Assembly (NCBI RefSeq): GCF_003660395.1 | Contig: NZ_QXQT01000003.1 | Span: forward strand, 1 to 64,000 | Reading direction: 5' to 3' | Source of the DNA: Helicobacter vulpis | GTDB lineage: Bacteria; Campylobacterota; Campylobacteria; Campylobacterales; Helicobacteraceae | Length of the DNA: 64,000 nucleotides | In this document: positions 28,830-38,078 of the stretch, piece after piece | Numbering within the stretch: the first letter of the stretch is position 1 | Layout of the letters: every line of letters begins with the position of its first letter | The notes under the pieces: model-generated | The model's database searches: none | What the model saw: only the letters and a program-made list of their open reading frames with translations | Told to the model about the DNA's origin: nothing | Made by a program: the position numbers and the translations under genes

Positions 28830-29734
28830 TGATGCTATCTAAAGATGTCAGCGAATATATCAAGGTCAAAAACGAGCTCTATGCCTATGTGTCCTATCTT
28901 TTAACCCAAAATATCAAGAACTATCTTAAAAAACCCACACTCAAATACATCCACATTGCCATGGAGCGCATCAAACAAGAGGTACGCATCAAAGAAAATC
29001 TCTTTGTACTAGATGTGAATGGGAATTTGATCGATGAAGTGGGTATGATCAAGAGCAGTTTTGCCGAAAATTCGCCCGAATATGGCTATTTTCACGAGGC
29101 GATCAACGAACGGCGTTGCATTTTAACCAATCCCTACCCCACCCGCCATAATCGTAGCTTGGTGGTTACAGCGGCCTATCCCATTTACAACGCTCAAGAT
29201 GAGTTATTCTGTGTGGTGTGCATGCATATCCCCATTAAAGTTGCCATCGCTTTGAGTTCTTCTTCTAAGCATTACAAGGTCTTTGCTGAGGGCAGTGTGG
29301 TGATGTATTTTTCTATTTCGTTCATGCTAGGTTTAGTCGCCCTATTGCTCTTTGTCAAGAGCATTTCTACCCTCTATGACGCGCTCATCCACTTCAATAA
29401 TTTTGATGTCAAAGAGGTGTTTCACCCCATTGTCTTGCTCACGCTCGCCCTAGCCACCATCGATCTTGTGAAAGTGATCTTTGAAGAAGAGGTGCTGGGC
29501 AAGAACAGCGGAGACAACCACCATGCCATCCATCGCACCATGATTCGCTTTTTAGGCTCGATCATCATCGCCCTAGCCATTGAGGCCCTGATGTTGGTAC
29601 TCAAGTTTAGTATCAGTGAGCCCAATAAACTTCTTTATGCCGTTTATTTGACCGGAGGGGTCGCGCTCTTGCTCATCAGTCTAGCCATCTATGTCAAATT
29701 TGCCTATGGGGCGGCCTCAAGCAATAAAAATTAA
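28829..29734 (+). CDS. PDC sensor-domain membrane protein
   Basis: About 301 residues. The N-terminal half (about 25-150) looks like a Cache/PDC sensor: a long helix, then NLFVLDVNGNLIDEVGMI, and ILTNPYPTRHNRSLVVTAAYPIYN, the usual ligand-pocket strands. It lacks an N-terminal membrane helix. Four hydrophobic helices follow (about 153-173, 197-213, 243-262, 271-289) with no kinase, cyclase or methyl-accepting part. The output is therefore unclear. Similar proteins exist across Helicobacter and Campylobacter without a proven role. Start at ATG 28829 overlaps the previous stop; GTG 28826 is possible. Last gene of the long copper/ABC run. Confidence 0.7.
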   Translation: MMLSKDVSEYIKVKNELYAYVSYLLTQNIKNYLKKPTLKYIHIAMERIKQEVRIKENLFVLDVNGNLIDEVGMIKSSFAENSPEYGYFHEAINERRCILTNPYPTRHNRSLVVTAAYPIYNAQDELFCVVCMHIPIKVAIALSSSSKHYKVFAEGSVVMYFSISFMLGLVALLLFVKSISTLYDALIHFNNFDVKEVFHPIVLLTLALATIDLVKVIFEEEVLGKNSGDNHHAIHRTMIRFLGSIIIALAIEALMLVLKFSISEPNKLLYAVYLTGGVALLLISLAIYVKFAYGAASSNKN

Positions 29735-29822
29735 GGTTCAGAGACTGCATACGGATAGTCCCGCGTCTTTTTATGATTTTTCAAAGACAACCAAAGGGTG
29801 CTTACATGACAAGTTGGCACGA

Positions 29823-31277
29823 CTAAAACCAGCGGTGCGCCACCAACTCCACCCACGGCACACACAGCACCAAGAGAGCGGTTAAATTTAGCAATCCAAA
29901 GATCAATCCTAACTTCCAAAATTGCGCGCCTTGGATATAATGGCTACTATACCACACTAAAGAGGGTCCCGTGCCATAGGGGGTTAGAATGCCCATCAGT
30001 CCTAAACTCAACATTAAAAATAAGGCTAATTCTTGCACATTGATTCCAGAGATACCAGCCCCAATACTAATAAAAAGCGTTAAAAGCGCGCTCACATGGG
30101 CGGTGGAGCTAGCAAAGAAATAATGTAAGAGATAAAAGCCGGCCACCAACATACACACCATAGCTGTGCTAGAAAAGCCTAGATGCGTCATAAAGCTTTG
30201 AGTCAAGTTCTCTAGATACTGCAAAAAGCCGACACTCTTAAGCCCGCTAGCTAGAGTGATCAAACCCCCAAAGAGAAAGAAGATATTGTAAGCCGCGCTA
30301 TTAGAAATGATGTCTTTCCAGCTAATAATTCTGCTAAGTCCCATAAGCACCATCGCCACTAAAGCCGTAGTGGTGGCTTGCACCTCCAGGGTTTTACCTC
30401 CAATCCATAAAGCTAAGGTCAGTAGACTCAATGCGCACATCAAGAGCTCCTTGGATTGCATTTTGCCCATCTTCTTTAATTCTTCTCTAGCCCATAAACA
30501 GGCTTCTTTAGAGCCTTTGAGTGTGGGCTTACAGAGGTAATAAGCCAAATAGGGGGTGAGCAAAAAGAGCACCATCCCTGCGGGCAAAAAGGCTAAAAAC
30601 CAGCCTAGCCAAGAGATTTCAGGCACATTACTCTTAAGAGCCGTTTCCATCGCTAGCAAGTTAGGGGCTAGGGCGGTGAAAAACATAGAAGAGGTGATAC
30701 AGGTGGTGGCAATCCCCACCCATATCAAATAAGTGCCCAGTTTTTGGGGTTCTTTGTCGGGTAAACTCCCCACTAAGGGGGGGATATTGGCTACAATGGG
30801 ATAAACAATCCCCCCAGAGCGCGCCGAGTTGGAGGGGATAAAAGGAGCTAGAAGTAAATCCGCTAGGGCGACCGCATAGCCTAGCCCTAAAGTGGTTTTA
30901 CCCAACAAGGCGATGAGCCATAGGGCAATGCGCTTACCTAATCCGCTTTTTTCATAACCTAAACCTAACATGAAGGCGATGAACACTAACCACACGGTTT
31001 TATTGGCAAAACCGCTTAAGCCCCAGTTAATCGCCTCCCCCGGGCTGACCTGTTGGGGGCTAGGACCAATGCGCAAGAGCACACACAGCACCACCCCAAT
31101 CACGGCTACAAAAGAGGCAGGCACGGGCTCAATGATGAGACCTAAAACCATGCCTATAAAGATACTAAAATACAGCCAAGATAGCGGACTTAAACCCTCA
31201 GGTGTGGGCAAGAGCCACAGCCCAACAGCCACAATCACGGGCAAGAAATAACGCCAAAGGGATAAAATTTTTGCCAT
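29823..31277 (-). CDS. DASS-family dicarboxylate/2-oxoglutarate transporter
   Basis: About 484 residues with 12 or more membrane helices; member of the divalent anion:Na+ symporter (DASS/SodiT) family. Typical are the opening VGLWLLPTPEGLSP, SALLTLFISIGAG, and the SNSA-like motif in LLLAPFIPSNSARSGGIVYPI. Likely cargo is a C4-C5 dicarboxylate such as 2-oxoglutarate, malate or succinate, linking to the organic-acid metabolism encoded elsewhere in the window. ATG 31277 chosen because AGGAG precedes it by 5 bases; an upstream ATG at 31298 lacks this. Confidence 0.88.
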   Translation of the reverse strand: MAKILSLWRYFLPVIVAVGLWLLPTPEGLSPLSWLYFSIFIGMVLGLIIEPVPASFVAVIGVVLCVLLRIGPSPQQVSPGEAINWGLSGFANKTVWLVFIAFMLGLGYEKSGLGKRIALWLIALLGKTTLGLGYAVALADLLLAPFIPSNSARSGGIVYPIVANIPPLVGSLPDKEPQKLGTYLIWVGIATTCITSSMFFTALAPNLLAMETALKSNVPEISWLGWFLAFLPAGMVLFLLTPYLAYYLCKPTLKGSKEACLWAREELKKMGKMQSKELLMCALSLLTLALWIGGKTLEVQATTTALVAMVLMGLSRIISWKDIISNSAAYNIFFLFGGLITLASGLKSVGFLQYLENLTQSFMTHLGFSSTAMVCMLVAGFYLLHYFFASSTAHVSALLTLFISIGAGISGINVQELALFLMLSLGLMGILTPYGTGPSLVWYSSHYIQGAQFWKLGLIFGLLNLTALLVLCVPWVELVAHRWF

Positions 31278-31335
31278 CCACACTCCTAGGAGATTCAAAT
31301 GTATTGTAGTCTACTCAATGTTTAGAATCTTAATT

Positions 31336-32076
31336 TTAAGACTTTTTGAATAACCCCAAGATTTTATAAGGATACTTCAACAACATCGTCCCCCAATGCG
31401 CTTTGATCCCATTTTCTCTACAAGCCCGTAGATTCTCTTTATTGGATAGCCATAGACTTTTGAGCCCCCGCGTGCTCACCCCCCCCACGCCCATTTTCAC
31501 CCACACCTCTGGCACATACACCGCCTTTAAGCCTGCCACATACAAAGTGCGTAGTAAAAACTCGTAATCCGCGGAGATTTTATAATCAATTTTGTAGCCC
31601 CCAAAGCGATCATAGACTTCTTTGCGCACAAAGAGGGTCGGGTGCGCGGGCACTTTGCCATAAAAAAAGCCCTTTTTGCTAAATGCCCCGCTCTTATAAT
31701 AGCGCACAATGCGATCGCCCTTGACATAGACCAAATCCGCATAGACCATGTCCGCTTGTGGGTGCGTTTTAAACGCTTCTAGCACTTGCGCCAAAACGCC
31801 ACTATGCGCGTAACTATCATCGCTATTAATGATCCCCACAACCTCCCCTTGCGCGCGCGCAATGCCCTTATTCATGGCATCATAAAGCCCTTGATCGGGC
31901 GCGCTAAAGACTTGCAAATGGGGGTAGCCTTGCAAAATCTCTAGCGTGCCATCTATGCTCCCCCCATCCATGATCCAATGCTCTAAGGGGGCAATACTTT
32001 GGCTTGCTACAGATTCAAGAGTGGCTTTAATGGTTGTAGCTCCATTAAAAACGGGGGTAATAAGAGAGATTTTCAC
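31336..32076 (-). CDS. Family 2 glycosyltransferase
   Basis: 246-residue GT-A enzyme: ISLITPVFNGATTIKATLES at the N-terminus, the metal-binding region NSDDSYAHSG (about 84-93, a DxD-like SDD), and a YKISADYEFLLRTLY acceptor-side segment. It resembles the WcaA-like enzymes that add a sugar to LPS O-chain or core. The start overlaps the end of the upstream GT4 gene by 4 bases. Part of a three-glycosyltransferase run with a KdsC-like phosphatase; no repeat switch is visible here. Sugar not predictable. Confidence 0.88.
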   Translation of the reverse strand: MKISLITPVFNGATTIKATLESVASQSIAPLEHWIMDGGSIDGTLEILQGYPHLQVFSAPDQGLYDAMNKGIARAQGEVVGIINSDDSYAHSGVLAQVLEAFKTHPQADMVYADLVYVKGDRIVRYYKSGAFSKKGFFYGKVPAHPTLFVRKEVYDRFGGYKIDYKISADYEFLLRTLYVAGLKAVYVPEVWVKMGVGGVSTRGLKSLWLSNKENLRACRENGIKAHWGTMLLKYPYKILGLFKKS

Positions 32077-33095
32077 ACATACGCCCTTATTTGCTCCCTA
32101 TCTTTGCGCGCCAAATCCCATGTACTAGCCCCCTTTAAAAGCGTGGGGTAAGAGTCTTTTAAACTCTGCAAAAGCCCTTTTAAAGCCCCCTCATCTTTAG
32201 GGTCAAACACAAAGCCGTTGAGCCCATTTTCTACTAAAACCTGCGCCCCGCACGCACGGCTCACCAACACCGGCAAACCCACCCCTAAGGCTTCTTCTAC
32301 CACCAAGCCCCAAGGTTCGGCAATGCTTGGCAGGATCAACGCGTCATGGGCGCAAAGCAGGGCGGCGATTTGGCGATTTGCCACAGCCCCCAAAAAGGCA
32401 ACATTAGCACTTGCCATGCCCTTTAATGTGGCTTCTAGCTCCCCTGTGCCCACAAGGCTTAAAGACATTTGGGGCAACTCTTTAAAGACCTTTAGCAAAA
32501 ACTCTAAATTTTTCACGGGGGTTAAGCGGGCGATGCAGATAAACTTTTTAGAGTAGGGGCGTGGCTCTCTTTGCAACTTAGGGGGGGTGATGATCCCCAC
32601 CCCGTGCGTGGTTTTAATCACCCCCTTAAAGCCCAAAACCTCTAAGAGTTGAGAGTGCCAATCCCCACACACAAAGGCAACAGAGATTCGTCTTAAAAAC
32701 AGCCGTTTCAAGCTAGCCTTTAGCCCGCTGGTTGTACTCTCTTGAATGCTCGACTCCACGACCACAGCATTTTTAGATTTCACGCTCAAAGCCCACCCCG
32801 CCCAAAACTCCACACAATCCCACCCTCCCAGCAGCAAGCGTTTATAGGGGTGTTTTCTCAAGATTTTAAAGAGTTTGCGTGTATTTTGCCAAGTAGGGCG
32901 CTCTTGCAATGCCCCCTGAAACAACACTTCATGGGCAAATTGCGCCTTCTCTAAGGTGCTAAAATCCTTGGCGCGGGTTTCTTTGGTGTCCCTAGCCAAA
33001 AACACCACAAAGATTTTTAAACGCTGGGCTAGGGCGTTGTAGAGATGGATTTTATAAAAAACGGGCAGGGGAGTGATGATGAGGTAGTCTAACAT
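32073..33095 (-). CDS. Family 4 glycosyltransferase
   Basis: 340-residue GT-B enzyme. C-terminal lobe features are KFICIARLTPVKNLEFLLKV (opening strand-helix), LVGTGELEATL, and PSIAEPWGLVVEEALGVGLP, which contains the E-x7-E motif of retaining GT4 enzymes. The N-terminal lobe begins DYLIITPLPVFYKIHLYNAL. Overlaps the neighbouring genes by 4 and 7 bases, so the three transferases are translated from one message. Acts at the cytoplasmic face of the inner membrane on a lipid-linked or core glycan by family habit. Confidence 0.85.
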   Translation of the reverse strand: MLDYLIITPLPVFYKIHLYNALAQRLKIFVVFLARDTKETRAKDFSTLEKAQFAHEVLFQGALQERPTWQNTRKLFKILRKHPYKRLLLGGWDCVEFWAGWALSVKSKNAVVVESSIQESTTSGLKASLKRLFLRRISVAFVCGDWHSQLLEVLGFKGVIKTTHGVGIITPPKLQREPRPYSKKFICIARLTPVKNLEFLLKVFKELPQMSLSLVGTGELEATLKGMASANVAFLGAVANRQIAALLCAHDALILPSIAEPWGLVVEEALGVGLPVLVSRACGAQVLVENGLNGFVFDPKDEGALKGLLQSLKDSYPTLLKGASTWDLARKDREQIRAYV

Positions 33096-34315
33096 GCTTT
33101 GATTTTTTCATAAAGGGCGCGGTATTGCTTGGCAACCACCGCCTCACTGAAACACTCCAAAACATGCGCACGCGCGCGATCGCACAGCTTAGGGTAATGC
33201 GCTGTGTTTAACACCCACTCTATCCCCTTTTTTAAATCCAAAACATCAAAGGGGCGGGCTAGATAGCCATTTTCTTGGTGTTTGATTAGATCGCCATTGC
33301 CCCCAATGTCAAAGCCCACAACCGGCGTGCCACACGCCAAACTCTCTAAAATCACATTGCTTAAATTCTCTTGACGGCTAGGCACCACCACCACATCTAG
33401 GGCATTGTAGAGGGCAACTAGGCTCGCATTGTCTTTAAGCACACCTAGATAGCGGGTTTTAAAAGGTAAGTTGGGCATGTGTGTGTGCGCGCCAAACACC
33501 ACTAATTCTATATCTGCTAACTCTAGCTTAGACAAAGCCTCTAGCAAGAGATCATAACCTTTATTAGGATCGCCAATATCCATTGCCCCAAAACCCACCA
33601 ATTTTTTAGACAAGGGCAGCCCTAAAAGTTGGCGGCAAAAGGCTTTATCTAGAGGCTTGTATTGATGGGTGTCTATGGGGTTTGGGATCACTAGGTGGGG
33701 CTTGTCTTGTAAAAGCGCGCTTTGCTTGGCGAGTCTAGAAATCCAAGAACTCACCCCCACCACGCTTAAGTGAGAAATTTTAGTATAGGCGCGTTTTTTC
33801 ATAGAAAAACCCAGTGTGGCTAGGTCGCATTCAAAGGGGCTATTTAAAATACAAGAATGCTTGTAGGTATGCTCTCTTTCATCATAATAGCAATGATCGC
33901 CCCCAGTAAAAGCCCACATGTCATGCAAACTCCACACCAAAGGGGCAGGGATTTTAGGCAAATCCCTTAAGGGTAAGACCCCCCGCCCTAGCCAGTGTAA
34001 ATGCACAATGTCGGGTTTTAAAGCATCGATCGCACTTAGGGGCAAACTAAAGGGCAACCAGCCCAAATTAAAAGTACCTTTTTTGCGCTTGGGGTAGAGC
34101 AAGATCGGGGCTTTGTCCAAATAAGGGCGCACAAACGCCCACGCTTTGGCTAGGCGAGTCTTTGGGCTTAAGACATTTGACTCTAAATTTGCCCCCCGCC
34201 CATCTTGCACCCATACAAAGCTCTCAACCCCCTCTTTTAAAAGGGCTGTGTGTAGGCGCAAACACGCGCGCGCCGCCCCCCCAGTGAGCGTGGCGTTGAG
34301 GTGGAGGACTTTCAT
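33089..34315 (-). CDS. Family 4 glycosyltransferase (WcaC-like)
   Basis: 408 residues. N-terminal lobe: VLHLNATLTGGAARACLRLH and IVHLHWLGRGVLPL, then LVWSLHDMWAFTGGDHCYYD, a block seen in WcaC-type enzymes. C-terminal lobe: VGFGAMDIGDPNKGYDLLLE and VPSRQENLSNVILESLACGTP, with the E-x7-E motif. First transferase of the three-gene run and overlapping the KdsC-like gene by 4 bases. The start is ATG 34315. Likely role in O-antigen or core extension; sugar unknown. Confidence 0.85.
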   Translation of the reverse strand: MKVLHLNATLTGGAARACLRLHTALLKEGVESFVWVQDGRGANLESNVLSPKTRLAKAWAFVRPYLDKAPILLYPKRKKGTFNLGWLPFSLPLSAIDALKPDIVHLHWLGRGVLPLRDLPKIPAPLVWSLHDMWAFTGGDHCYYDEREHTYKHSCILNSPFECDLATLGFSMKKRAYTKISHLSVVGVSSWISRLAKQSALLQDKPHLVIPNPIDTHQYKPLDKAFCRQLLGLPLSKKLVGFGAMDIGDPNKGYDLLLEALSKLELADIELVVFGAHTHMPNLPFKTRYLGVLKDNASLVALYNALDVVVVPSRQENLSNVILESLACGTPVVGFDIGGNGDLIKHQENGYLARPFDVLDLKKGIEWVLNTAHYPKLCDRARAHVLECFSEAVVAKQYRALYEKIKAC

Positions 34316-34803
34316 TTCTTAAGTTCTCTAGGATGTCCTAGGATTAAGTTGATCAATTCTCTGAGCGCGCCCTGTCCCCCCTGTTTGTTCAAAACAAGGA
34401 TCCCGGGCAGTGTTTTTAAACTCTCTTGGGCGTTTTGTACGCAAGCCTTTAAACCCACTTGCTCTAAAAGAGGCAAATCGTTGATGTCATCGCCCACATA
34501 CGCCACTTGTTCTAAGCTAATGTTTTCTTTGGCGCAAATTTCACGCGCGGCTTCTAATTTGCCCTGCGGGCTACAGCCTTGATACAAATAATCCACCTTG
34601 AGTTTTTTGGCGCGGTGCTCCACAATGGGGGTAACTTCTCCGGTGAGGATACCCGTTTTAATGCCGGCTGCTTTGAGCAATTCAAAGCCAATCCCATCGG
34701 CCACACTGAATTTCTTAAACTGCTGCCCGTCTTCCAAATAGTACATCCCCCCATCTGTCAAAGTGCCATCACAATCGCACAAAAAGGCTTTAATTTTGAT
34801 CAT
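34312..34803 (-). CDS. KdsC-type HAD phosphatase
   Basis: 163-residue HAD enzyme of the KdsC/YrbI type, which removes phosphate from Kdo-8-phosphate (or a nonulosonate-9-phosphate in some pathways). Catalytic DxD in LCDCDGTLTDGG (near residue 9), then FSVADGIGFELLKAAGIKTGILTGE and VGDDINDLPLL. ATG 34803 is favoured; the frame runs 15 codons further up without a ribosome site. Its position at the head of a glycosyltransferase run, rather than beside lptC/lptA as I recall in H. pylori, leaves the exact substrate open. Confidence 0.8.
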   Translation of the reverse strand: MIKIKAFLCDCDGTLTDGGMYYLEDGQQFKKFSVADGIGFELLKAAGIKTGILTGEVTPIVEHRAKKLKVDYLYQGCSPQGKLEAAREICAKENISLEQVAYVGDDINDLPLLEQVGLKACVQNAQESLKTLPGILVLNKQGGQGALRELINLILGHPRELKK

Positions 34804-34955
34804 ACCGCCCCTTTTAGAGAATAAGAGGTATTCTAGCACAGCAAGCAAAGATTAAAAAATCTTCAAGCGTTTTTTTGAGACCATGCGCTCTTAAGGAATC
34901 CACAGATGTCCCCGATAGAAGCCTCCACATTTACCCTAGCGCGTCTAAAGTGCAT

Positions 34956-34961
34956 TAGAAT
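34956..34961 (+). promoter_or_regulatory. -10 box (TAGAAT) of the nitrilase-pgdA operon
   Basis: TAGAAT in the context CATTAGAATAAGCC, 21 bases before the ATG at 34983. The same TTAGAATA core precedes dus and the Sel1-repeat gene, so it looks like a recurring extended -10 of this genome. No -35 box seen. Confidence 0.5.
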
Positions 34962-34982
34962 AAGCCAAAACAGAAGGGCACG

Positions 34983-35843
34983 ATGATGAAAAGACAGATT
35001 AAAGTGGCGGCGGTGCAGTTTTCCCCCCAGTCTTATGCTGTAGAGGCAAATCTTGAGCATGCCATGAATTTGGCGCGTAAAGCCCTTGCTAGCGGGGCTA
35101 AGATCGTACTCTTGCCAGAGTTGTTTGACAGCGGTTACTGCACGGAGGATCGCGATAAAGAATTCGGCATTGATCTTAGCGATCCCACACAGCCCACGAT
35201 TGCGGGTCTAAAGGCACTGGCTGGGGAATACAAGGCCTACTTGATTGCCGGGAGCATTGAACAAAAACAAGGGGCGTTGTTCAATAGTGTCTACATCGTG
35301 GGTGAAAGGGGAGTAGTGGGGACGTACCAAAAGGTTTATCTATGGGGAGATGAGAAACAAAGATTTTCTAGAGGGCAGGGATATCCTGTCTTTGAATTGC
35401 CCTTAGAGGGCCTTACCCTCAAAGTGGGCTTACAAATCTGCTATGAAGTGGGGTTTAGCGAGGGGAGCAGGTTTTTAGCCTTGCAGGGAGCAGAGCTCCT
35501 ATGTTTTTGCGCAGCATTTTCTAAGATACGCAGTTATGCGTGGGATTTGGGAGGCCAAGCGCGGGCCCTAGAGAATGGGCTCTTTGTCTTGGCAGCCAAT
35601 CGTTGCGGGAGTGAGATCTCCAAGCTCACTCATAAGGAGCTGACGTTTTGTGGGCACTCTAAAATCGTCAACCCAAAAGGGGAGATTGTAGAGCAGTTGG
35701 ACGATCAGGAGGGCGTTCTAGTGGGGGTGTTAGATTTGGACGCAATAAAAGCCCAAAGGCAGAACATCCCCTATCTACGGGATTTGGACTTGGAATTAAA
35801 TCAAAAAACTCTAAAAAACATCCAGTGTGTGAATCTATCTTAA
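34983..35843 (+). CDS. Carbon-nitrogen hydrolase (nitrilase superfamily)
   Basis: 286-residue amidase-like enzyme with the Glu-Lys-Cys triad: E46 ([10 protein letters not shown]), K117 (TYQKVYLW) and C153 (LQICYEVGF). It belongs to the group that includes N-carbamoylputrescine and omega-amidases; the substrate cannot be fixed. In H. pylori the orthologue also precedes pgdA. 10 bases separate it from pgdA. An ATG at 34986 is an equally good start. Confidence 0.88.
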   Translation: MMKRQIKVAAVQFSPQSYAVEANLEHAMNLARKALASGAKIVLLPELFDSGYCTEDRDKEFGIDLSDPTQPTIAGLKALAGEYKAYLIAGSIEQKQGALFNSVYIVGERGVVGTYQKVYLWGDEKQRFSRGQGYPVFELPLEGLTLKVGLQICYEVGFSEGSRFLALQGAELLCFCAAFSKIRSYAWDLGGQARALENGLFVLAANRCGSEISKLTHKELTFCGHSKIVNPKGEIVEQLDDQEGVLVGVLDLDAIKAQRQNIPYLRDLDLELNQKTLKNIQCVNLS

Positions 35844-35853
35844 AGGAGCAAAC

Positions 35854-36735
35854 ATGGCAAAAGAAATTTTCGTGGCGTATGGAGTGGACATTGACGCGGT
35901 GGCGGGTTGGATTGGGAGCTATGGGGGTGAGGACTCCCCTGATGACATTTCAAGGGGGATTTTTGCGGGCGAGGTGGGGGTCCCTAGGCTGTTAAACCTC
36001 TTTAAAAAATACCATATCCCTGCCACTTGGTTTATCCCCGGGCACTCCATTGAGACCTTCCCCGATCAGGTGAAGATGATCGTAGAGGCCGGGCATGAAA
36101 TTGGCTTGCATGGCTATTCGCATGAAAACCCCATCGCGATGACTCCCAAACAAGAAGAAGATGTACTGCTCAAAACCATCGGGCTGATTAAAAATCTAAC
36201 CGGGCAGAACCCTACCGGTTATGTGGCACCATGGTGGGAGTTTTCTAGCGTTACTAATGAATTGCTCCTAAAGCATGGCGTGAAGTACGATCACTCCTTA
36301 ATGCACCGCGATTTCACACCCTACTATGTGCGCGTGGGCGATTCGTGGACCAAGATTGACTACAGCCTAGAGGCAAAAGATTGGATGAAACCCCTAGTAC
36401 GGGGCACAGAAACCGATTTGGTAGAAATCCCGGGGAGTTGGTACTTAGACGATCTACCCCCCATGATGTTTATCAAAAAAGCCCCTAATAGCTTTGGCTT
36501 CATCCCCCCTCGCCATATTGAAGAGCTTTGGTTAGAACAATTTGACTGGGTTTATCACGAAATGGATTATGCGGTCTTTTGCATGACCATCCACCCGGAT
36601 GTGAGCGGTCGCCCCCAAGTGTTGCGCATGCACGAGCGCATTATCCAATACATCAACCGCCACAAGGGCGTGCATTGGGTCAATTTCAACACCATCGCCG
36701 ATGACTTCATGCGCCGTTGTCCTAGAAAAAAATAA
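35854..36735 (+). CDS. pgdA: Peptidoglycan deacetylase PgdA
   Basis: 293-residue NodB-fold polysaccharide deacetylase. In H. pylori it deacetylates GlcNAc in peptidoglycan, giving lysozyme resistance and less immune detection. The metal site is complete: D14 ([10 protein letters not shown]), H86 and H90 ([13 protein letters not shown]). The catalytic region includes [10 protein letters not shown]. No signal peptide, as in the H. pylori protein. Ribosome site AAGGAG lies 5 bases before the ATG. Its stop overlaps the next gene by one base. Confidence 0.95.
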   Translation: MAKEIFVAYGVDIDAVAGWIGSYGGEDSPDDISRGIFAGEVGVPRLLNLFKKYHIPATWFIPGHSIETFPDQVKMIVEAGHEIGLHGYSHENPIAMTPKQEEDVLLKTIGLIKNLTGQNPTGYVAPWWEFSSVTNELLLKHGVKYDHSLMHRDFTPYYVRVGDSWTKIDYSLEAKDWMKPLVRGTETDLVEIPGSWYLDDLPPMMFIKKAPNSFGFIPPRHIEELWLEQFDWVYHEMDYAVFCMTIHPDVSGRPQVLRMHERIIQYINRHKGVHWVNFNTIADDFMRRCPRKK

Positions 36736-37058
36736 TGTGTGTGCTGTGCGCGGATTTGAACACCGCCTTGCATTGGAGCGATGTGAGCGCGCCTATGGGG
36801 GCGGATTTAGTGGTGGGGGCTTTGCAGGGGGAGCGCGTGCGCGCTAGGATACAAAAACTCAAGGCGGCTAATAAAATCTTGAAGTTCTATGGTTTGCAGT
36901 TGCGCGTGTGGGGGAGTCAATTTCTCTTAGAAGATCAAAAGGGGCGCAAGGAGTTGGTTAAGGATTTGGGCGATCTGTGCCACAAAGCCCAAAGTTTGAG
37001 CCCCAAACCCCTAGACATTTTAGACCCTAAATTGCTAGATTTCTTAAAGCGTGGCTAA
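36735..37058 (+). CDS. Conserved hypothetical protein after pgdA
   Basis: 107 residues, no membrane segment, two N-terminal cysteines (CVLC, residues 2-5) and a basic middle (about 35-45). I do not recognise a domain. H. pylori carries a small hypothetical gene at the same place between pgdA and the CobW-like gene, so it is probably real. It overlaps both neighbours (1 and 8 bases), which suggests coupled translation. The CxxC could bind a metal, in line with the metallochaperone next to it, but this is speculation. Confidence 0.65.
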   Translation: MCVLCADLNTALHWSDVSAPMGADLVVGALQGERVRARIQKLKAANKILKFYGLQLRVWGSQFLLEDQKGRKELVKDLGDLCHKAQSLSPKPLDILDPKLLDFLKRG

Positions 37059-38001
37059 GATCCCTGTAAGCATTTTGACGGGCTTTTTGGGCAGTGGCAA
37101 AACCACACTCTTAGCCCAAATTTTAGAATGCCATGCTAATTGCGCGATCGCGGTGGTGGTGAATGAGTGCGGGCAGGTGGGTTTGGACACGCAAACACTC
37201 GCCCATCTGCACTATGTCCCAGAGAAGATGCGCCTGCTACAGGGGGGGTGTGCGTGTTGTGTGCAGCGCCAAGATTTAATAGAGACGCTCAAGGAGTTGA
37301 TCTTAGCAGATCGCCTAGATCATGTCCTGATTGAAACAAGCGGGATCGCCAACCCCGCGCCCATTCTCTTTAGCCTTTTGCATGATGTCTTTTTAAGCCA
37401 ACATTTCACCCCCCACAATCTCATTAGCTGTTTAGATGGGATGCATGGCTTGGTGCACCTTAGAGAAAATATAGAGGCGCAAAACCAAATTGTCGCCTCT
37501 AATGTGGTGGTGATCACCAAAACAGACCTGCAAGATTCTTTTGCCCCGCTTGCTGCCCTGGTTGCAAGTACCAACCCCACCGCCACTATTTATAACAAAG
37601 CGCATATGGACATCGCGTGTTTGCTCCAAGAGCGCCCCCCCAATCCCATCCCCCCACCTCCCCCTAGCCACGCACACCAACGCTTTAAAACCCTGTGTTT
37701 GGAGTTTGAAGAGCGCATAGACTGGAGCGCTTTTGCGTTGTGGCTGAGTTTCTTGCTCTACAGATATGGGGATCGCATTTTGCGCACAAAGGGTCTTATC
37801 CGCACAGAGCAAGCCTGTATCGCGCTCAATGGTGTACAGCACATCATCTACCCCCCCACCCATTTACACCCCACACAAGAGCACCTATCCCAATTAGTCT
37901 TCATCCTCAAGGATTTAGACCCCCAAGCTATCTACACTTCTTTAACAACCTTGTTCAACGCTCTGGGCATTGCATGGCATCCTCAAAGGCATTGGAGTTG
38001 A
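37051..38001 (+). CDS. CobW/COG0523-family GTPase
   Basis: G3E GTPase of 316 residues, a metal-insertion or metal-sensing chaperone family. Walker A is GFLGSGKTTLL (about 12-22); the family's metal-binding GGCACC motif is at about 66-71; IETSGIANPAPI forms Walker B and VVVITKTDL the guanine-specificity loop. The C-terminal CobW domain is present but short, and a proline-rich hinge lies at about 196-205. The metal (zinc, nickel, cobalt) is unknown. GTG start at 37051 overlaps the previous gene. Confidence 0.88.
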   Translation: MAKIPVSILTGFLGSGKTTLLAQILECHANCAIAVVVNECGQVGLDTQTLAHLHYVPEKMRLLQGGCACCVQRQDLIETLKELILADRLDHVLIETSGIANPAPILFSLLHDVFLSQHFTPHNLISCLDGMHGLVHLRENIEAQNQIVASNVVVITKTDLQDSFAPLAALVASTNPTATIYNKAHMDIACLLQERPPNPIPPPPPSHAHQRFKTLCLEFEERIDWSAFALWLSFLLYRYGDRILRTKGLIRTEQACIALNGVQHIIYPPTHLHPTQEHLSQLVFILKDLDPQAIYTSLTTLFNALGIAWHPQRHWS

Positions 38002-38065
38002 GCGAGTAGGGTACACAAGCGCGGGGCTATTTTGCGCTAATACCGCGTGTTAAGAGAAAATTCGT

Positions 38066-38071
38066 TAGAAT
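38066..38071 (+). promoter_or_regulatory. -10 box (TAGAAT) directly before dus
   Basis: GTTAGAATAGGC with the -10 hexamer ending only 7 bases before the dus ATG at 38079. Transcription would begin at or next to the A of the start codon, so the message would be leaderless. No ribosome site lies between the two. Confidence 0.55.
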
Positions 38072-38078
38072 AGGCTAC

